This document shows positions 28,375 through 37,313 of a stretch of DNA of 64,000 nt, piece by piece. Position numbers and translations under genes: made by a program. Location of the stretch: the NCBI RefSeq assembly GCF_000205025.1, contig NZ_GL883719.1:1-64000 (forward strand), given 5' to 3'. The notes below the pieces were generated by a model. That model was not told the origin of the DNA. It did no database searches and was given only the letters and a program-made list of their open reading frames with translations. Numbering within the stretch: the first letter of the stretch is position 1; every line of letters starts with the position of its first letter. The stretch is from Parasutterella excrementihominis YIT 11859 (GTDB lineage: Bacteria > Pseudomonadota > Gammaproteobacteria > Burkholderiales > Burkholderiaceae_F).

Positions 28375-28874
28375 TATTCAAAATCCAGTAGCTGGCGATT
28401 TAAAAACATAACCTTTTTTAAATCTTCTGCCGCCAGCGAGACATCAGATTTCACATCGAACGCGTCTACCACCTCGTTGAGCAGCTCGTCCTTTTCTTTT
28501 TCAATCGCTTTCTTCAGCACTTCCAGCTCAGCCGTATTCCCGGAATCCTTTGCATCTGAGATCGCCTCTCGGCGTTCCAGCTGCTCAAGAAGAAACTCTT
28601 CAGAAATCGAACCGCTGCTGTCTTCGTCAATGAGGTGTCCTCGCAGCGCGCAAAGGGCTTTACCTCGCTGGATCGGATCGCTGAGCTTCTGAAAAGCGTC
28701 ATTAATCAGCGTTGCCCACTGCTGAGCAACGCGCTTTTCAGTATCGCTTGCCGAAGCAAAACGGTCGGGATGAACCTTTTTTTGGATTTCAAAATACTTT
28801 TCATCCAACTTTTGTTTATCGATTCTGAACTGTGGTTTCAAACCGAAAATTTCAAAAGGATTCATCGCCGCCAT
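28374..28874 (-). CDS. hscB: J-domain co-chaperone HscB
   Basis: A 166-residue DnaJ-type co-chaperone that delivers IscU to HscA. The J domain (about 1-75) contains the essential HPD in [10 protein letters not shown]; a C-terminal three-helix IscU-binding domain follows. GGAG stands five bases before the ATG at 28874. Length is typical. Confidence 0.96.
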   Translation of the reverse strand: MAAMNPFEIFGLKPQFRIDKQKLDEKYFEIQKKVHPDRFASASDTEKRVAQQWATLINDAFQKLSDPIQRGKALCALRGHLIDEDSSGSISEEFLLEQLERREAISDAKDSGNTAELEVLKKAIEKEKDELLNEVVDAFDVKSDVSLAAEDLKKVMFLNRQLLDFE

Positions 28875-28890
28875 AGCGCCTCCGTTTCAG

Positions 28891-29214
28891 TTAGACATGG
28901 AAAGACTTGCCGCAGCCGCAGCTTTCTTTCTCGTTCGGGTTCTTGAATTTGAATCCAGTATTGAGACCTTCACGGACAAAGTCCAGTTCGGTTCCGTTGA
29001 TATAGGGCAGGCTCTTGGGATCAACAATTACTTTGATCCCGTAGCTTTCGTACACCTGATCTTCGGGTTCGATTTTGTCTGCAAACTCTAATGCGTAAGC
29101 CATACCGGAGCAGCCGCTGGTTTTGACACCGACTCTGAGGCCGACGCCTTTGCCACGTTTGCGAAGGAATTCTTCAACGTGAGAAGCTGCTTTTTCTGTC
29201 AATGTAACCGACAT
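28891..29214 (-). CDS. iscA: A-type Fe-S carrier IscA
   Basis: A 107-residue carrier with the three invariant cysteines, GCSGMAY and the C-terminal [11 protein letters not shown]. It passes iron-sulfur clusters to apo-targets. The start codon overlaps the iscU stop (TAATG), with AAGGAT upstream, so translation is probably coupled. Confidence 0.97.
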   Translation of the reverse strand: MSVTLTEKAASHVEEFLRKRGKGVGLRVGVKTSGCSGMAYALEFADKIEPEDQVYESYGIKVIVDPKSLPYINGTELDFVREGLNTGFKFKNPNEKESCGCGKSFHV

Positions 29215-29609
29215 TATTTATCCTTAATCTGAGCCTGTTTCTGGCGATAGTCTTCCACTGCGGCCTTGATGGCGTCTTCCGCAAGAATGGAACAGTGGAT
29301 TTTGACGGGAGGAAGCTCAAGTTCTTCGGCAATTGCCGTATTTTTGAGCTGTTCGGCTTCTTCCAAGGTCTTGCCCTTGATCAGTTCGGTGACCAAAGAG
29401 CTGGAAGCGATGGCACTGGTGCAGCCGTAGGTTTTGAACTTAGCGTCTTCGATCACGCCGTTGTCGTTGACCTTGATCTGCAGGCTTAAAACGTCGCCGC
29501 AGGCGGGGGCGCCGCGTGTACCGGTTCCGACGTTCGGATCGTTTTTATCCAGTCTGCCGACATTTCTGGGGTGCTGGAAATGATCCATCACTTTATCGCT
29601 GTATTGCAT
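29214..29609 (-). CDS. iscU: Fe-S cluster scaffold IscU
   Basis: A 131-residue scaffold on which IscS-derived sulfur and iron are assembled. The three cluster cysteines are in [19 protein letters not shown] and [11 protein letters not shown], and the HscA recognition motif LPPVK directly precedes the third. Length and order (iscS-iscU-iscA) are standard. Confidence 0.98.
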   Translation of the reverse strand: MQYSDKVMDHFQHPRNVGRLDKNDPNVGTGTRGAPACGDVLSLQIKVNDNGVIEDAKFKTYGCTSAIASSSLVTELIKGKTLEEAEQLKNTAIAEELELPPVKIHCSILAEDAIKAAVEDYRQKQAQIKDK

Positions 29610-29624
29610 TCTTTTCTTTCCTTG

Positions 29625-30833
29625 TTAGTGTTCTGTCCATTTAACTTGTTTCATGTCCACGCCTTCCTTGTACATCTCCCAAAGCGGGGACATTTCACGA
29701 AGCTGTGCAACCTTTTCTTTGATGAGCTTGACGGTGTAGTCAATCTCTTCTTCCGTCGTGAAACGGCCTAAGCTGAAGCGAATGGAGCTGTGGGCGAGTT
29801 CGTCATCAATACCGAGGGCACGCAGAACGTAGGACGGTTCCAAGCTGGCCGAGGTGCAGGCAGAACCGGAGGAAACTGCGATTTCAGGGCAGCTGGCCAT
29901 GAGGGCTTCACCTTCAACAAACGCGAAGCTGACGTTGAGGTTGAAAGGAGCTCTGTGTTCCATGCTTCCGTTGACATGAACGGCTTCGATTTCGCTCAAG
30001 CCTTTCCAAAGTCTGTCGCGAAGAGCGCCGATACGCTTCATTTCCTCGTCCATTTCCAGGCGGCACAGTCTGTAGGCTTCGCCCATACCGACGATCTGGT
30101 GTGTGGCGAGTGTGCCTGAGCGCATGCCTCTTTCGTGACCGCCGCCGTGAATGATGGCTTCAATACGAGCACGCGGTTTGCGGCGAACATAAAGAGCGCC
30201 CATTCCCTTCGGTCCGTAGAGCTTGTGGGCGGAAAGGCTCATCAGATCAACCTTGAGTTTTTCCATATCCAGAGGGATCTTGCCGGCGGCCTGAGTGGCG
30301 TCGACGTGGAACAGGATTCCGCGTTCACGGCACATTTCACCGATTTTTTCGATGTCTTGAATGACGCCGATTTCATTGTTGACGGCCATCACGGAAACCA
30401 AGGTAGTATCTGGACGCATGGCTTTGGCCAAAGCGTCGAGGTCCAAAAGTCCGTCCTTGCCGACGTCCATGTATGTCACTTCAAAGCCTTCGCGTTCAAG
30501 TTCTCGCATGGAGTCCAGCACGGCTTTGTGTTCGGTCTTTACCGTGATTAAATGCTTGCCTTTGTCCTTATGGAAACGAGCTGCACCTTTGATCGCGAGG
30601 TTGTCGCTTTCGGTGGCGCCGCTAGTCCAAACGATTTCTTTCGGATCGGCATTGATTAGTGCTGCAACTTCGGCACGGGCGTTTTCAACAGCTTCTTTAG
30701 CCTTCCAGCCGTATTCGTGGCTCGTGCTGGCAGCGTTGCCGAAATTCTCGTAGAGGAAAGGAATCATCTTATCGACGACACGAGGATCCACAGGCGTAGT
30801 CGCAGAATAATCAAGGTAAATAGGGAACTTCAT
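29625..30833 (-). CDS. iscS: Cysteine desulfurase IscS
   Basis: A 402-residue PLP enzyme that takes sulfur from cysteine for Fe-S clusters and tRNA thiolation. The PLP lysine is in [18 protein letters not shown], and the persulfide cysteine loop is [22 protein letters not shown] start at ATG 30833, six bases after GGAG; the four codons before it would use a TTG overlapping that site. The gene lies 35 bp after iscR. Confidence 0.98.
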   Translation of the reverse strand: MKFPIYLDYSATTPVDPRVVDKMIPFLYENFGNAASTSHEYGWKAKEAVENARAEVAALINADPKEIVWTSGATESDNLAIKGAARFHKDKGKHLITVKTEHKAVLDSMRELEREGFEVTYMDVGKDGLLDLDALAKAMRPDTTLVSVMAVNNEIGVIQDIEKIGEMCRERGILFHVDATQAAGKIPLDMEKLKVDLMSLSAHKLYGPKGMGALYVRRKPRARIEAIIHGGGHERGMRSGTLATHQIVGMGEAYRLCRLEMDEEMKRIGALRDRLWKGLSEIEAVHVNGSMEHRAPFNLNVSFAFVEGEALMASCPEIAVSSGSACTSASLEPSYVLRALGIDDELAHSSIRFSLGRFTTEEEIDYTVKLIKEKVAQLREMSPLWEMYKEGVDMKQVKWTEH

Positions 30834-30868
30834 GATTAGCTCCAATGAAGAGATAAATTGGGGATTTA

Positions 30869-31324
30869 TTAAACCTTCGGTTTGATAATGGATACGGGGC
30901 TTAAGCCCTGATCTTTGAGCTTTTTCTTGTCAGCCAGGTTTTTCAGCGAGATCCCTTTCAGGAACTTGCGGATTTCCTCGTTGAGGCTTTCCCAAAGATC
31001 GAATGTGATGCACTCACCTTCTCCGTCGCAGACGGCTCTGTTTTTATCGCAGCTGGCTTTCTCGAGAGGGTCGTCCACGGCTTCCAAAATATCGATCACC
31101 GTGATCTGATCCGCAGGTTTGGCCAAACGGTATCCGCCGGCAGGGCCGCGCACACCTTCAAGGAGGCCGGCTCTGCGCAGCTTTCCGAAGATCTGCTCAA
31201 GATAGGCGCTTGAAAGATGACGTCTGTCCCCGATCGCAGCGATGGATACGTACTCTTCCGGGTCATGGAGAGCAATATCAAGCATTGCGGTGACGGCAAA
31301 ACGGCCTTTAGTAGTGAGTTTCAT
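30869..31324 (-). CDS. iscR: Fe-S-responsive Rrf2-family regulator IscR
   Basis: A 151-residue Rrf2 regulator that, as holo-protein, represses the isc operon when clusters are plentiful. The winged helix is at about 1-80 ([33 protein letters not shown]). Three cysteines at the expected spacing ([21 protein letters not shown]) are ready to hold a [2Fe-2S] cluster with the downstream histidine position absent or replaced. Two palindromes in its promoter are its likely operators. Confidence 0.96.
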   Translation of the reverse strand: MKLTTKGRFAVTAMLDIALHDPEEYVSIAAIGDRRHLSSAYLEQIFGKLRRAGLLEGVRGPAGGYRLAKPADQITVIDILEAVDDPLEKASCDKNRAVCDGEGECITFDLWESLNEEIRKFLKGISLKNLADKKKLKDQGLSPVSIIKPKV

Positions 31325-31329
31325 CTTTA

Positions 31330-31350
31330 TTCCGATCCATTTAGTCGGAA
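31330..31350 (-). promoter_or_regulatory. IscR-type palindrome B at the isc start site
   Basis: TTCCGA-N9-TCGGAA, reading TTCCGACTAAATGGATCGGAA on the coding strand across two short pieces (31350-31345 and 31335-31330). It directly follows the -10 box and covers the expected transcription start. The shape resembles type 1 IscR sites. Confidence 0.6.
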
Positions 31351-31379
31351 ATAATAGACCGTTTTATTTCCGAGCGCAA
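31351..31379 (-). promoter_or_regulatory. isc operon promoter
   Basis: -35 TTGCGC (31379-31374), 17-bp spacer, -10 TATTAT (31356-31351) on the minus strand. It lies between and under the two palindromes, the layout expected of a repressor-controlled promoter. Confidence 0.65.
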
Positions 31380-31388
31380 TAGTCGGAA
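31368..31388 (-). promoter_or_regulatory. IscR-type palindrome A over the -35 box
   Basis: The second TTCCGA-N9-TCGGAA palindrome, its arms at 31388-31383 and 31373-31368, straddles the -35 hexamer. Centre-to-centre distance to palindrome B is 38 bp. Confidence 0.6.
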
Positions 31389-31390
31389 TT

Positions 31391-31413
31391 GAAAAAGCCC
31401 TCCGAAGAGGGCT
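31391..31413 (-). terminator. Terminator after LMW phosphatase
   Basis: On the minus strand AGCCCTC, a TTCG tetraloop and GAGGGCT form a perfect 7-bp stem (31413-31396), followed by UUUUC. It separates the phosphatase from the isc promoter. Confidence 0.88.
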
Positions 31414-31438
31414 AAGAAGGAAAATGAATTTTCAGCGG

Positions 31439-31936
31439 CTACAGAGCTGAGCCGGGAATGTAGACGGAAGCGCGTTTCTTAACAACTTCAAGCAGGCCTT
31501 CGCAGGCGTCCTCACAGTAATCAAGTACCGTGTTGAAGCCTTCGTTGCCGCCGTAATACGGATCAGGCACCACGGCCGTGTCGTATTCGGTTGCATAGCG
31601 CATCAGGAGCGCCAGCTTGTGTTTGTACATCGGAGGGCAGATCTGCTGCATGGCGGTCAGATTTTCCCAGTCCATCGCCAAAATGAAGTCGCACTCTCTA
31701 AAGTCGTCGGATGTAATCTGACGAGCCCTAAGTTCGGATAAGTCATATCCGCGCTTACGGCCTGCAATCTGAGCGCGCACGTCCGGCGCCTCTCCGACGT
31801 GATAACCATGTGTACCGGCAGAATCCACGATTACTTTGTCAGTCAGTCCGGCTTCCTTCACCATTTTCTTAAAAACTGCTTCAGCCGTAGGGGAACGACA
31901 AATGTTCCCCATGCACACAAATAAAACTTTTACCAT
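31439..31936 (-). CDS. Low-molecular-weight protein-tyrosine phosphatase
   Basis: A 165-residue cytosolic phosphatase. The P-loop CMGNICRSPTA (Cx5R-ST) is at the N-terminus (VKVLFVCMGNICRSPTAEAV) and the catalytic acid motif DPYYGG near residue 125. I start at ATG 31936, which gives the usual family N-terminus; the frame is open further upstream but those 33 residues are not family-like. It lies between uvrB and iscR in an order I recall from other Burkholderiales. Confidence 0.92.
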   Translation of the reverse strand: MVKVLFVCMGNICRSPTAEAVFKKMVKEAGLTDKVIVDSAGTHGYHVGEAPDVRAQIAGRKRGYDLSELRARQITSDDFRECDFILAMDWENLTAMQQICPPMYKHKLALLMRYATEYDTAVVPDPYYGGNEGFNTVLDYCEDACEGLLEVVKKRASVYIPGSAL

Positions 31937-32079
31937 GTTTTTTGCATTCTTCTTAATTGACGAATTAATCACACCTCTCTCGCGTACACCGCAGGCAGGT
32001 TGCAATAGCTTACGAGCCCCAAACGCTTTTTGCAAAAATGTATAGGGTAATTACCAATAATTCAACTCAAAATGAGCAC

Positions 32080-34134
32080 CTATACGTTCTCTTTTGCACC
32101 TTCCTCATCTTTTCCGGGCGTCGCGCCGAAAACTTGTTTACGAATTGAAGCCAATTTATCACGGACTTCCGAGGCTTTTTCGAATTCGAGATTCTTAGCA
32201 TGCTCAAACATTTCGTTTTCGAGCCGTTTGATTTCGCGTGCCAGTTCCTTCGGACCCATTTTTTCGTAATCCTGACCGTCCACCAATCCGAATTCATTTT
32301 CGAGGTTATCGCTCTTGTAGACACCGTCAATAATGTCACGGATTTCTTTCTTGACGCTCTTCGGCGTGATGTTATGCGCCACGTTGTAAGCAGTCTGCTT
32401 TTCTCTGCGTCGAGCCGTTTCGTCCATCGCTCGGCGCATGGAGTCCGTAATCGTATCGGCGTATAGAATGGCTTTGCCTTCAACGTTTCGCGCGGCACGG
32501 CCGATCGTCTGAATAAGAGAACGTTCGCTTCGCAGGAAGCCTTCCTTATCAGCATCTAAGATCGCGATCAGTGCCACTTCCGGAATATCCAAGCCTTCTC
32601 TCAATAAGTTAATGCCGATCAGAACATCGAAGACACCGGCACGAAGGTCTCGAATAATTTCTACGCGTTCCACCGTATCGATGTCCGAGTGCAGGTAACG
32701 CACCTTGATACCGTTGTCCTGCAGGAAGTCGGTTAAGTCTTCTGCCATGCGCTTGGTCAGCGTTGTAATCAGAATGCGCTGGCCCTTCGGAATTCTTTCT
32801 TTGATTTCGCCGAGCACATCGTCAACCTGAGTCGTAGCCGGACGTACTTCTACTTCCGGGTCTACGAGGCCGGTCGGGCGCACCACCTGCTCCACGATCT
32901 GAGAAGAATGATTCAGCTCGTAGTCTGCAGGAGTGGCCGAGACAAAGATCGCTCGGCGCATCTTGCTTTCGAATTCGTCAAAACGAAGCGGACGATTGTC
33001 TTTAGCGCTCGGAAGACGGAAGCCGTAGGTGACGAGGGTTTCTTTTCTGGCACTGTCGCCGCGGTACATACCGCCGATCTGACCTAACAGAACGTGAGAT
33101 TCGTCGAAGAACATCAGCGCATCTTTCGGCAGATAGTCGATCAAGGTAGGAGGCGGCTCTCCGGGCAGACCGCCGGCCAAGTGGCGGCTGTAGTTCTCAA
33201 TGCCTTTGCAGAAGCCCACTTCGTGGAGCATTTCTAAGTCAAAGAGCGTTCTTTCGCGGATGCGCTGCGCCTCAAGCAACTTGCCGCTCTCGATGAATTT
33301 TGTCTCCTGGTCTCTGAGCTCATCCTTGATGGCTTCAATCGCTCGGAGAATATCGTTTCTCGGCGTGACATAGTTAGACGTCGGATAGATCGCGAAGCGG
33401 TCTACCTTCTGGCGTGTTTTACCGGTCAGCGGATCGAAGAAATACATTGCTTCGATTTCGTCATCAAAGAGTTCGATACGGAGCGCCATTTCCGAGTGTT
33501 CGGCTGGGAACACGTCAATCGTGTCACCGCGGACGCGGAACTTACCTCGCGTAAATTCCATGTCGTTGCGTTCGTACTGGATGCGGACCAAGTGCGAGAT
33601 CAAGTCGCGCTGTTCAATCTTATCACCGACTTTCAGGATAAGACGCATCTCGGTATAGGACTCCGGCTTACCGATACCGTAGATGGCAGACACGGTCGCG
33701 ACAATGATCACATCACGGCGTTCGAGCACGCTCTTTGAAGCCGACAGACGCATCTGCTCGATGTGTTCATTGATAGCAGAATCTTTTTCAATAAACAGAT
33801 CACGCTGAGGGACGTAAGCTTCGGGCTGATAGTAGTCGTAGTAACTGACGAAATACTCCACCGCGTTGTTTGGGAAAAAGTCCCTCATTTCCGCGTAGAG
33901 CTGAGCGGCAAGGGTTTTATTCGGCGCCATGATGAGCGTCGGCAGACCGGTTCGAGCGATAACGTTCGCCATGGTGTAGGTTTTGCCGCTACCCGTCACG
34001 CCAAGCAGCGTCTGGGCCGTCAGGCCGTCCTCGATGCCTTCGACGAGTTCTTTGATTGCCTGAGGCTGATCTCCGGCCGCCTCAAAGGGCTGATGCAGTT
34101 CAAACGGAGAATTAGGGAATCTGATGACTTTCAA
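32080..34134 (-). CDS. uvrB: Excinuclease ABC subunit B
   Basis: A 684-residue helicase-like damage-verification subunit of UvrABC nucleotide excision repair. Walker [14 protein letters not shown], the aromatic beta-hairpin region [23 protein letters not shown], helicase motifs SATPADYEL and QTIGRAARN, and a C-terminal UVR domain ([25 protein letters not shown]) are all present. The start is TTG 34134; an in-frame TAG lies only 15 nt upstream and no ATG gives the family N-terminus, so a rare start is forced. No clear LexA box was seen in the leader. Confidence 0.97.
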   Translation of the reverse strand: MKVIRFPNSPFELHQPFEAAGDQPQAIKELVEGIEDGLTAQTLLGVTGSGKTYTMANVIARTGLPTLIMAPNKTLAAQLYAEMRDFFPNNAVEYFVSYYDYYQPEAYVPQRDLFIEKDSAINEHIEQMRLSASKSVLERRDVIIVATVSAIYGIGKPESYTEMRLILKVGDKIEQRDLISHLVRIQYERNDMEFTRGKFRVRGDTIDVFPAEHSEMALRIELFDDEIEAMYFFDPLTGKTRQKVDRFAIYPTSNYVTPRNDILRAIEAIKDELRDQETKFIESGKLLEAQRIRERTLFDLEMLHEVGFCKGIENYSRHLAGGLPGEPPPTLIDYLPKDALMFFDESHVLLGQIGGMYRGDSARKETLVTYGFRLPSAKDNRPLRFDEFESKMRRAIFVSATPADYELNHSSQIVEQVVRPTGLVDPEVEVRPATTQVDDVLGEIKERIPKGQRILITTLTKRMAEDLTDFLQDNGIKVRYLHSDIDTVERVEIIRDLRAGVFDVLIGINLLREGLDIPEVALIAILDADKEGFLRSERSLIQTIGRAARNVEGKAILYADTITDSMRRAMDETARRREKQTAYNVAHNITPKSVKKEIRDIIDGVYKSDNLENEFGLVDGQDYEKMGPKELAREIKRLENEMFEHAKNLEFEKASEVRDKLASIRKQVFGATPGKDEEGAKENV

Positions 34135-34665
34135 GGTGGTGTCTGCCTAAAGAATCCTTTGAATTTGAAAAGTTTAGAACGAATCCTAAGACATCGGTTT
34201 TCCGATCATCCGATCTGGTCAGATTGCCTCGACCTCAGTCTTCTCTGCTTTAGATGAGTTCTAAGGAGACATCCATTTTAAGTTCACTTTCAAACCAAAC
34301 CCCTCTCAATTAAGCTTCGGCACCTTATTTTCTCAAGCACGCAGGGTGATTTAAATATCAATAATTCAAATTTATAAAATCACCCTTGGCTGGACACTCT
34401 CGGAATAAAATAAAAATTAGCACATTACATAAGCTGATGAGGTTTGTTTTCGGAAAAAGTAAAACATCGGTCTGAAACAACTCCTTAACTTTCTAGAAGG
34501 ATATATCCTTAAAAAATCCTCTCTATTCCAAATTTAATCTTTGTTTAATATTTATCAACCATTATCATCAACCCCTCTAATTATAAAATCCCATTTTGAG
34601 TTTATTTTTTGCTAATTAGCTAATTTATAAGAATTTTCATCTTCTCTAAATTTCGTAACAATCTA
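34135..34665. other. AT-rich intergenic region between uvrB and the speF leader
   Basis: About 530 bp, clearly richer in A and T than the flanking genes. It holds no convincing gene. A 14-bp perfect palindrome AAGGATATATCCTT lies at 34497-34510 and a CTAATTAG-type palindrome near 34611-34620. The base composition and the odd neighbours suggest acquired sequence, but no transposase, integrase or target duplication is visible. Confidence 0.6.
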
Positions 34666-34694
34666 TTGACTTCTAGAAATTTTGCTGTCAGAAT
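34666..34694 (+). promoter_or_regulatory. Candidate promoter of the speF leader
   Basis: TTGACT (34666-34671), 17-bp spacer, CAGAAT (34689-34694). Predicted start near 34701, giving a leader of about 350 nt before speF, long like the enterobacterial speF leader. The -10 box is weak (4 of 6). Confidence 0.4.
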
Positions 34695-34698
34695 GCTT

Positions 34699-34720
34699 AT
34701 GTCTGTTGTTTGACAGACAT
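34699..34720 (+). repeat. 8-bp hairpin at the predicted 5' end of the speF leader
   Basis: ATGTCTGT (34699-34706), a 6-nt loop and ACAGACAT (34713-34720) make a perfect stem. It would form at the very 5' end of the transcript or act as a DNA operator next to the candidate promoter. Confidence 0.6.
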
Positions 34721-34725
34721 GACAA

Positions 34726-35028
34726 TTGGGATTACTGCTATGTGCATATTTAAGCCTATTCAACATAGGCATGCGCCGCACGTTACACCTCACGCGGTTT
34801 ACGATGCGTGATTGCTTCTCCTTCAATAAATTCCTCTCCGAATCCGACATCTGGCCCTCCGGCCGATTCTTTATCGGTTCGGCTCGAATTGCTTTTCTCT
34901 TAATTTCTTCCGCGAAATCTCTTAGTGTTCAAGCCTTTTTGACGCTTGTTCATAGGGGGGGGGTATTTCCGAGAAAAGCCAATACCACAATTCATTTAAT
35001 TACGATGCGGATTTATTTACCTTATTAA
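34726..35028 (+). CDS. Putative SpeFL-like leader ORF upstream of speF
   Basis: A 100-codon frame (TTG 34726; ATG 34771 is an alternative) ending 22 nt before the speF start. At 34774-34833 it encodes the gapless pattern RRTxHx3Fx2Rx2FxFx2F. As I remember the 34-residue E. coli ornithine-sensing arrest peptide SpeFL, this matches nine positions from Arg12-Arg13 to Phe31, including the RRxxH sensor and the phenylalanines of the effector part. In E. coli SpeFL stalls the ribosome with ornithine and turns on speF. Here there is no stop at the equivalent codon; the frame runs on and crosses nine G residues. No good ribosome-binding site is visible. An overlapping 23-codon frame (ATG 34740 to TGA 34811, histidine-rich) is an alternative leader peptide. 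Confidence 0.45.
   Translation: MGLLLCAYLSLFNIGMRRTLHLTRFTMRDCFSFNKFLSESDIWPSGRFFIGSARIAFLLISSAKSLSVQAFLTLVHRGGVFPRKANTTIHLITMRIYLPY
34955..34963 (+). repeat. G9 homopolymer in the speF leader
   Basis: Nine consecutive G residues, a tract prone to slipped-strand mispairing. Within the leader frame, G9 gives a stop at 35026-35028; loss of one G gives TAA at 34997-34999; gain of one G carries translation past the speF start to TGA at 35085-35087. Confidence 0.85.
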
Positions 35029-35050
35029 ATAAATCTGGAGGACTACTATT

Positions 35051-37246
35051 ATGCAAAAACTTAAAGTCGCAGCTTCTGCATTACTGAAAGATAAACTTCA
35101 GGTTGAACGTGAAGTCGTTTGCCTCTCAAATGCTGACTTTACTGAAGTCTCCGCTGTTGTTATCGACATTGAAGACTATCGGAAAGGCGGGTTAAACAAG
35201 GTTAATGCCACCGCCTTGGAAATTCCTGTTTTTCTTTATCTCCGCGATGAAGACACCACTCCGGAAGAACTCGTCGGTCACGTGGTCGGTGTGATCAACG
35301 ATGACCTTACAGACAGACGTCTTTTCGGCCGTCAAATCGATGAAGCTGCCAAACGCTACGAAGACAAGCTCCTTCCTCCTTTCTTCGGTGCCCTCGCCCA
35401 ATACGTATACAAAGGAAAGTCCCAGTTTGACTGCCCGGGACATCAGGGAGGCGCATACTTCCGCCGCCATCCGGCCGGCCGCGCATTCTATGACTTTTTC
35501 GGTGAAGAGCTTTTCCGCTCTGACCTTTGCAATGCTGACGTTGCGATGGGCGACCTTCTAATTCATGAAGGTGCACCGCTAACCGCTCAAAAAGCTGCCG
35601 CTAAGGTATTCAATGCCGATAAGACTTATTTCGTTTTGAACGGAACCTCCGCCTCTAACAAAGTTGTATTAAATGCGGCTTTAACTCCCGGTGACTTGGT
35701 TTTGTATGATCGAAACAACCACAAGTCAATTAACCACGGAGCTCTTTTGCAAGCCGGCGCTACTCCGATTTATCTTGAAACTGCCCGCAACCCCTTCGGA
35801 TTTATCGGCGGCATTGACGAAAAATGTTTTGACGAAGAGTATCTCCGCAGCCTAGTTAGAGAAAAATGTCCTGAAAAAGCGGATGCCAAGCGCCCCTTCC
35901 GTCTTGCAGTCATCCAACTCGGCACTTATGACGGCACGATTTATAACGCTCGCCAAGTTGTGGACAAAATCGGCCACCTTTGTGATTACATTCTCTTCGA
36001 CTCCGCATGGGTAGGCTACGAGCAATTCATTCCAATGATGCGTGACTGTTCCCCGCTTCTTCTCGAGTTAGGACCGGAAGACCCCGGCATCTTCGTCACT
36101 CAGTCCGTTCATAAGCAGCAAGCAGGTTTTTCTCAGACTTCACAAATTCGCAAAAAGGACTCTCACATTAAGGGACAAGACCGTTATATTCCTCACAAAG
36201 TGTTGAATAACGCTTTCATGATGCATGCATCAACCAGTCCGTTTTACCCGCTGTTTGCTTCTTTGGACGTCAACGCAAAAATGCAAGAAGGAGAAGCCGG
36301 CCGTAGACTTTGGGCTGACTGCGTTAAGACAGTTGTTGATGCTCGCAAATTACTGCTTGAAACCTGTCATTACATCAAACCGTTTATTCCTTCTAAAGTT
36401 CGCGGCTCCGATTGGAAGTCTTACCCAACGGATTTGATTGCCCAAGACCTGGAATTCTTCAAATTTGTTCCGGGTCAGAAATGGCATTCTTTCGAGGGAT
36501 ATGGGGAGAACCAATATTTTGTAGATCCCTGCAAATTTATGCTGACGACTCCGGGCATCGATGTTGAGACCGGCGAATACGAAAATTTTGGCGTTCCGGC
36601 AACGATTTTGGCTAATTACTTGCGCGATAACGGCATCATCCCCGAAAAGAATGACCTCAATTCCATTCTTTTCCTCATGACTCCCGCAGAAAATAAAGAA
36701 AAAATGGATCACCTGGTTAGCCAGATCGCTCGCTTTGAAAAATACCTCGATGATGACGCTCCCTTAGAAGAGGTTCTGCCCAATCTTTACAAAGCTTACG
36801 AATCTCGCTACCGCAACTATTCCATCCGTCAGCTCTGCCAAGAAATGCATGACTTCTACAAGGAGCGGAATATTAAAGAGATTCAAAAGGAAATGTTCCG
36901 TACAGAATTCATGCCTAAGAGCGTCATTAATCCTCAAGAAGCCCACTTTGCATTCCTGCGCGGCCAAGCCGAGCTCGTCCGTCTGGAAGATGCAGAAGGA
37001 AGGGTTGCTGCTGAAGGCGCTCTGCCCTACCCACCGGGAGTCTTGTGCTGCTTCCCGGGTGAAGTTTGGGGCGGACCCGTGCTCAAGTATTTCTTAGCTT
37101 GGCAGGAAGCCATGGGACGGATGCCTGGATTTGCACCCGAACTTCAAGGTGTTTATGTCGAAGACAACGGCAGGGGCGGTAAACAAGTTTACTGCTATGT
37201 ACTAAAAGAAGATGCTGTCGAACGTCTGACTGCTAAAGGTAAATAA
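35051..37246 (+). CDS. speF: Inducible-type ornithine decarboxylase
   Basis: A 731-residue fold-type I PLP decarboxylase converting ornithine to putrescine and CO2, consuming a proton. It aligns closely with E. coli SpeC/SpeF over its length: the wing domain, FDCPGHQGGAYFRRHPAGR, FRSDLCNADVAMGDLLIHEG, LFDSAWVGYEQF, the PLP lysine in TQSVHKQQAGFSQTSQI, and the C-terminal EGALPYPPGVLCCFPGEVWGG. The neighbouring potE and the leader indicate the inducible SpeF role in acid resistance. GGAGG lies nine bases before the ATG. The gene and potE sit between uvrB and an aminotransferase. Confidence 0.96.
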   Translation: MQKLKVAASALLKDKLQVEREVVCLSNADFTEVSAVVIDIEDYRKGGLNKVNATALEIPVFLYLRDEDTTPEELVGHVVGVINDDLTDRRLFGRQIDEAAKRYEDKLLPPFFGALAQYVYKGKSQFDCPGHQGGAYFRRHPAGRAFYDFFGEELFRSDLCNADVAMGDLLIHEGAPLTAQKAAAKVFNADKTYFVLNGTSASNKVVLNAALTPGDLVLYDRNNHKSINHGALLQAGATPIYLETARNPFGFIGGIDEKCFDEEYLRSLVREKCPEKADAKRPFRLAVIQLGTYDGTIYNARQVVDKIGHLCDYILFDSAWVGYEQFIPMMRDCSPLLLELGPEDPGIFVTQSVHKQQAGFSQTSQIRKKDSHIKGQDRYIPHKVLNNAFMMHASTSPFYPLFASLDVNAKMQEGEAGRRLWADCVKTVVDARKLLLETCHYIKPFIPSKVRGSDWKSYPTDLIAQDLEFFKFVPGQKWHSFEGYGENQYFVDPCKFMLTTPGIDVETGEYENFGVPATILANYLRDNGIIPEKNDLNSILFLMTPAENKEKMDHLVSQIARFEKYLDDDAPLEEVLPNLYKAYESRYRNYSIRQLCQEMHDFYKERNIKEIQKEMFRTEFMPKSVINPQEAHFAFLRGQAELVRLEDAEGRVAAEGALPYPPGVLCCFPGEVWGGPVLKYFLAWQEAMGRMPGFAPELQGVYVEDNGRGGKQVYCYVLKEDAVERLTAKGK

Positions 37247-37256
37247 GCCGCGTGCG

Positions 37257-37274
37257 CGGAAGCTCGCGCTTCCG
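37257..37274 (+). repeat. Intercistronic hairpin between speF and potE
   Basis: CGGAAGC, loop TCGC, GCTTCCG: a perfect 7-bp GC-rich stem without a following U tract. It probably stabilises or partly attenuates the speF-potE mRNA rather than ending it. Confidence 0.65.
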
Positions 37275-37313
37275 TGCTGCCTCTCTACACAGAACATACT
37301 TGAGGATATTTTT

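Noticed and set aside
34141-34260. LexA box for uvrB
   Set aside because: No CTGT-N8-ACAG or close variant was found near the start.
34620-34850. 76-codon minus-strand ORF with a CxxC in the speF leader
   Set aside because: It runs opposite to the leader, lacks a Shine-Dalgarno and family likeness, and the CxxC is explained by the palindrome at 34699-34720.
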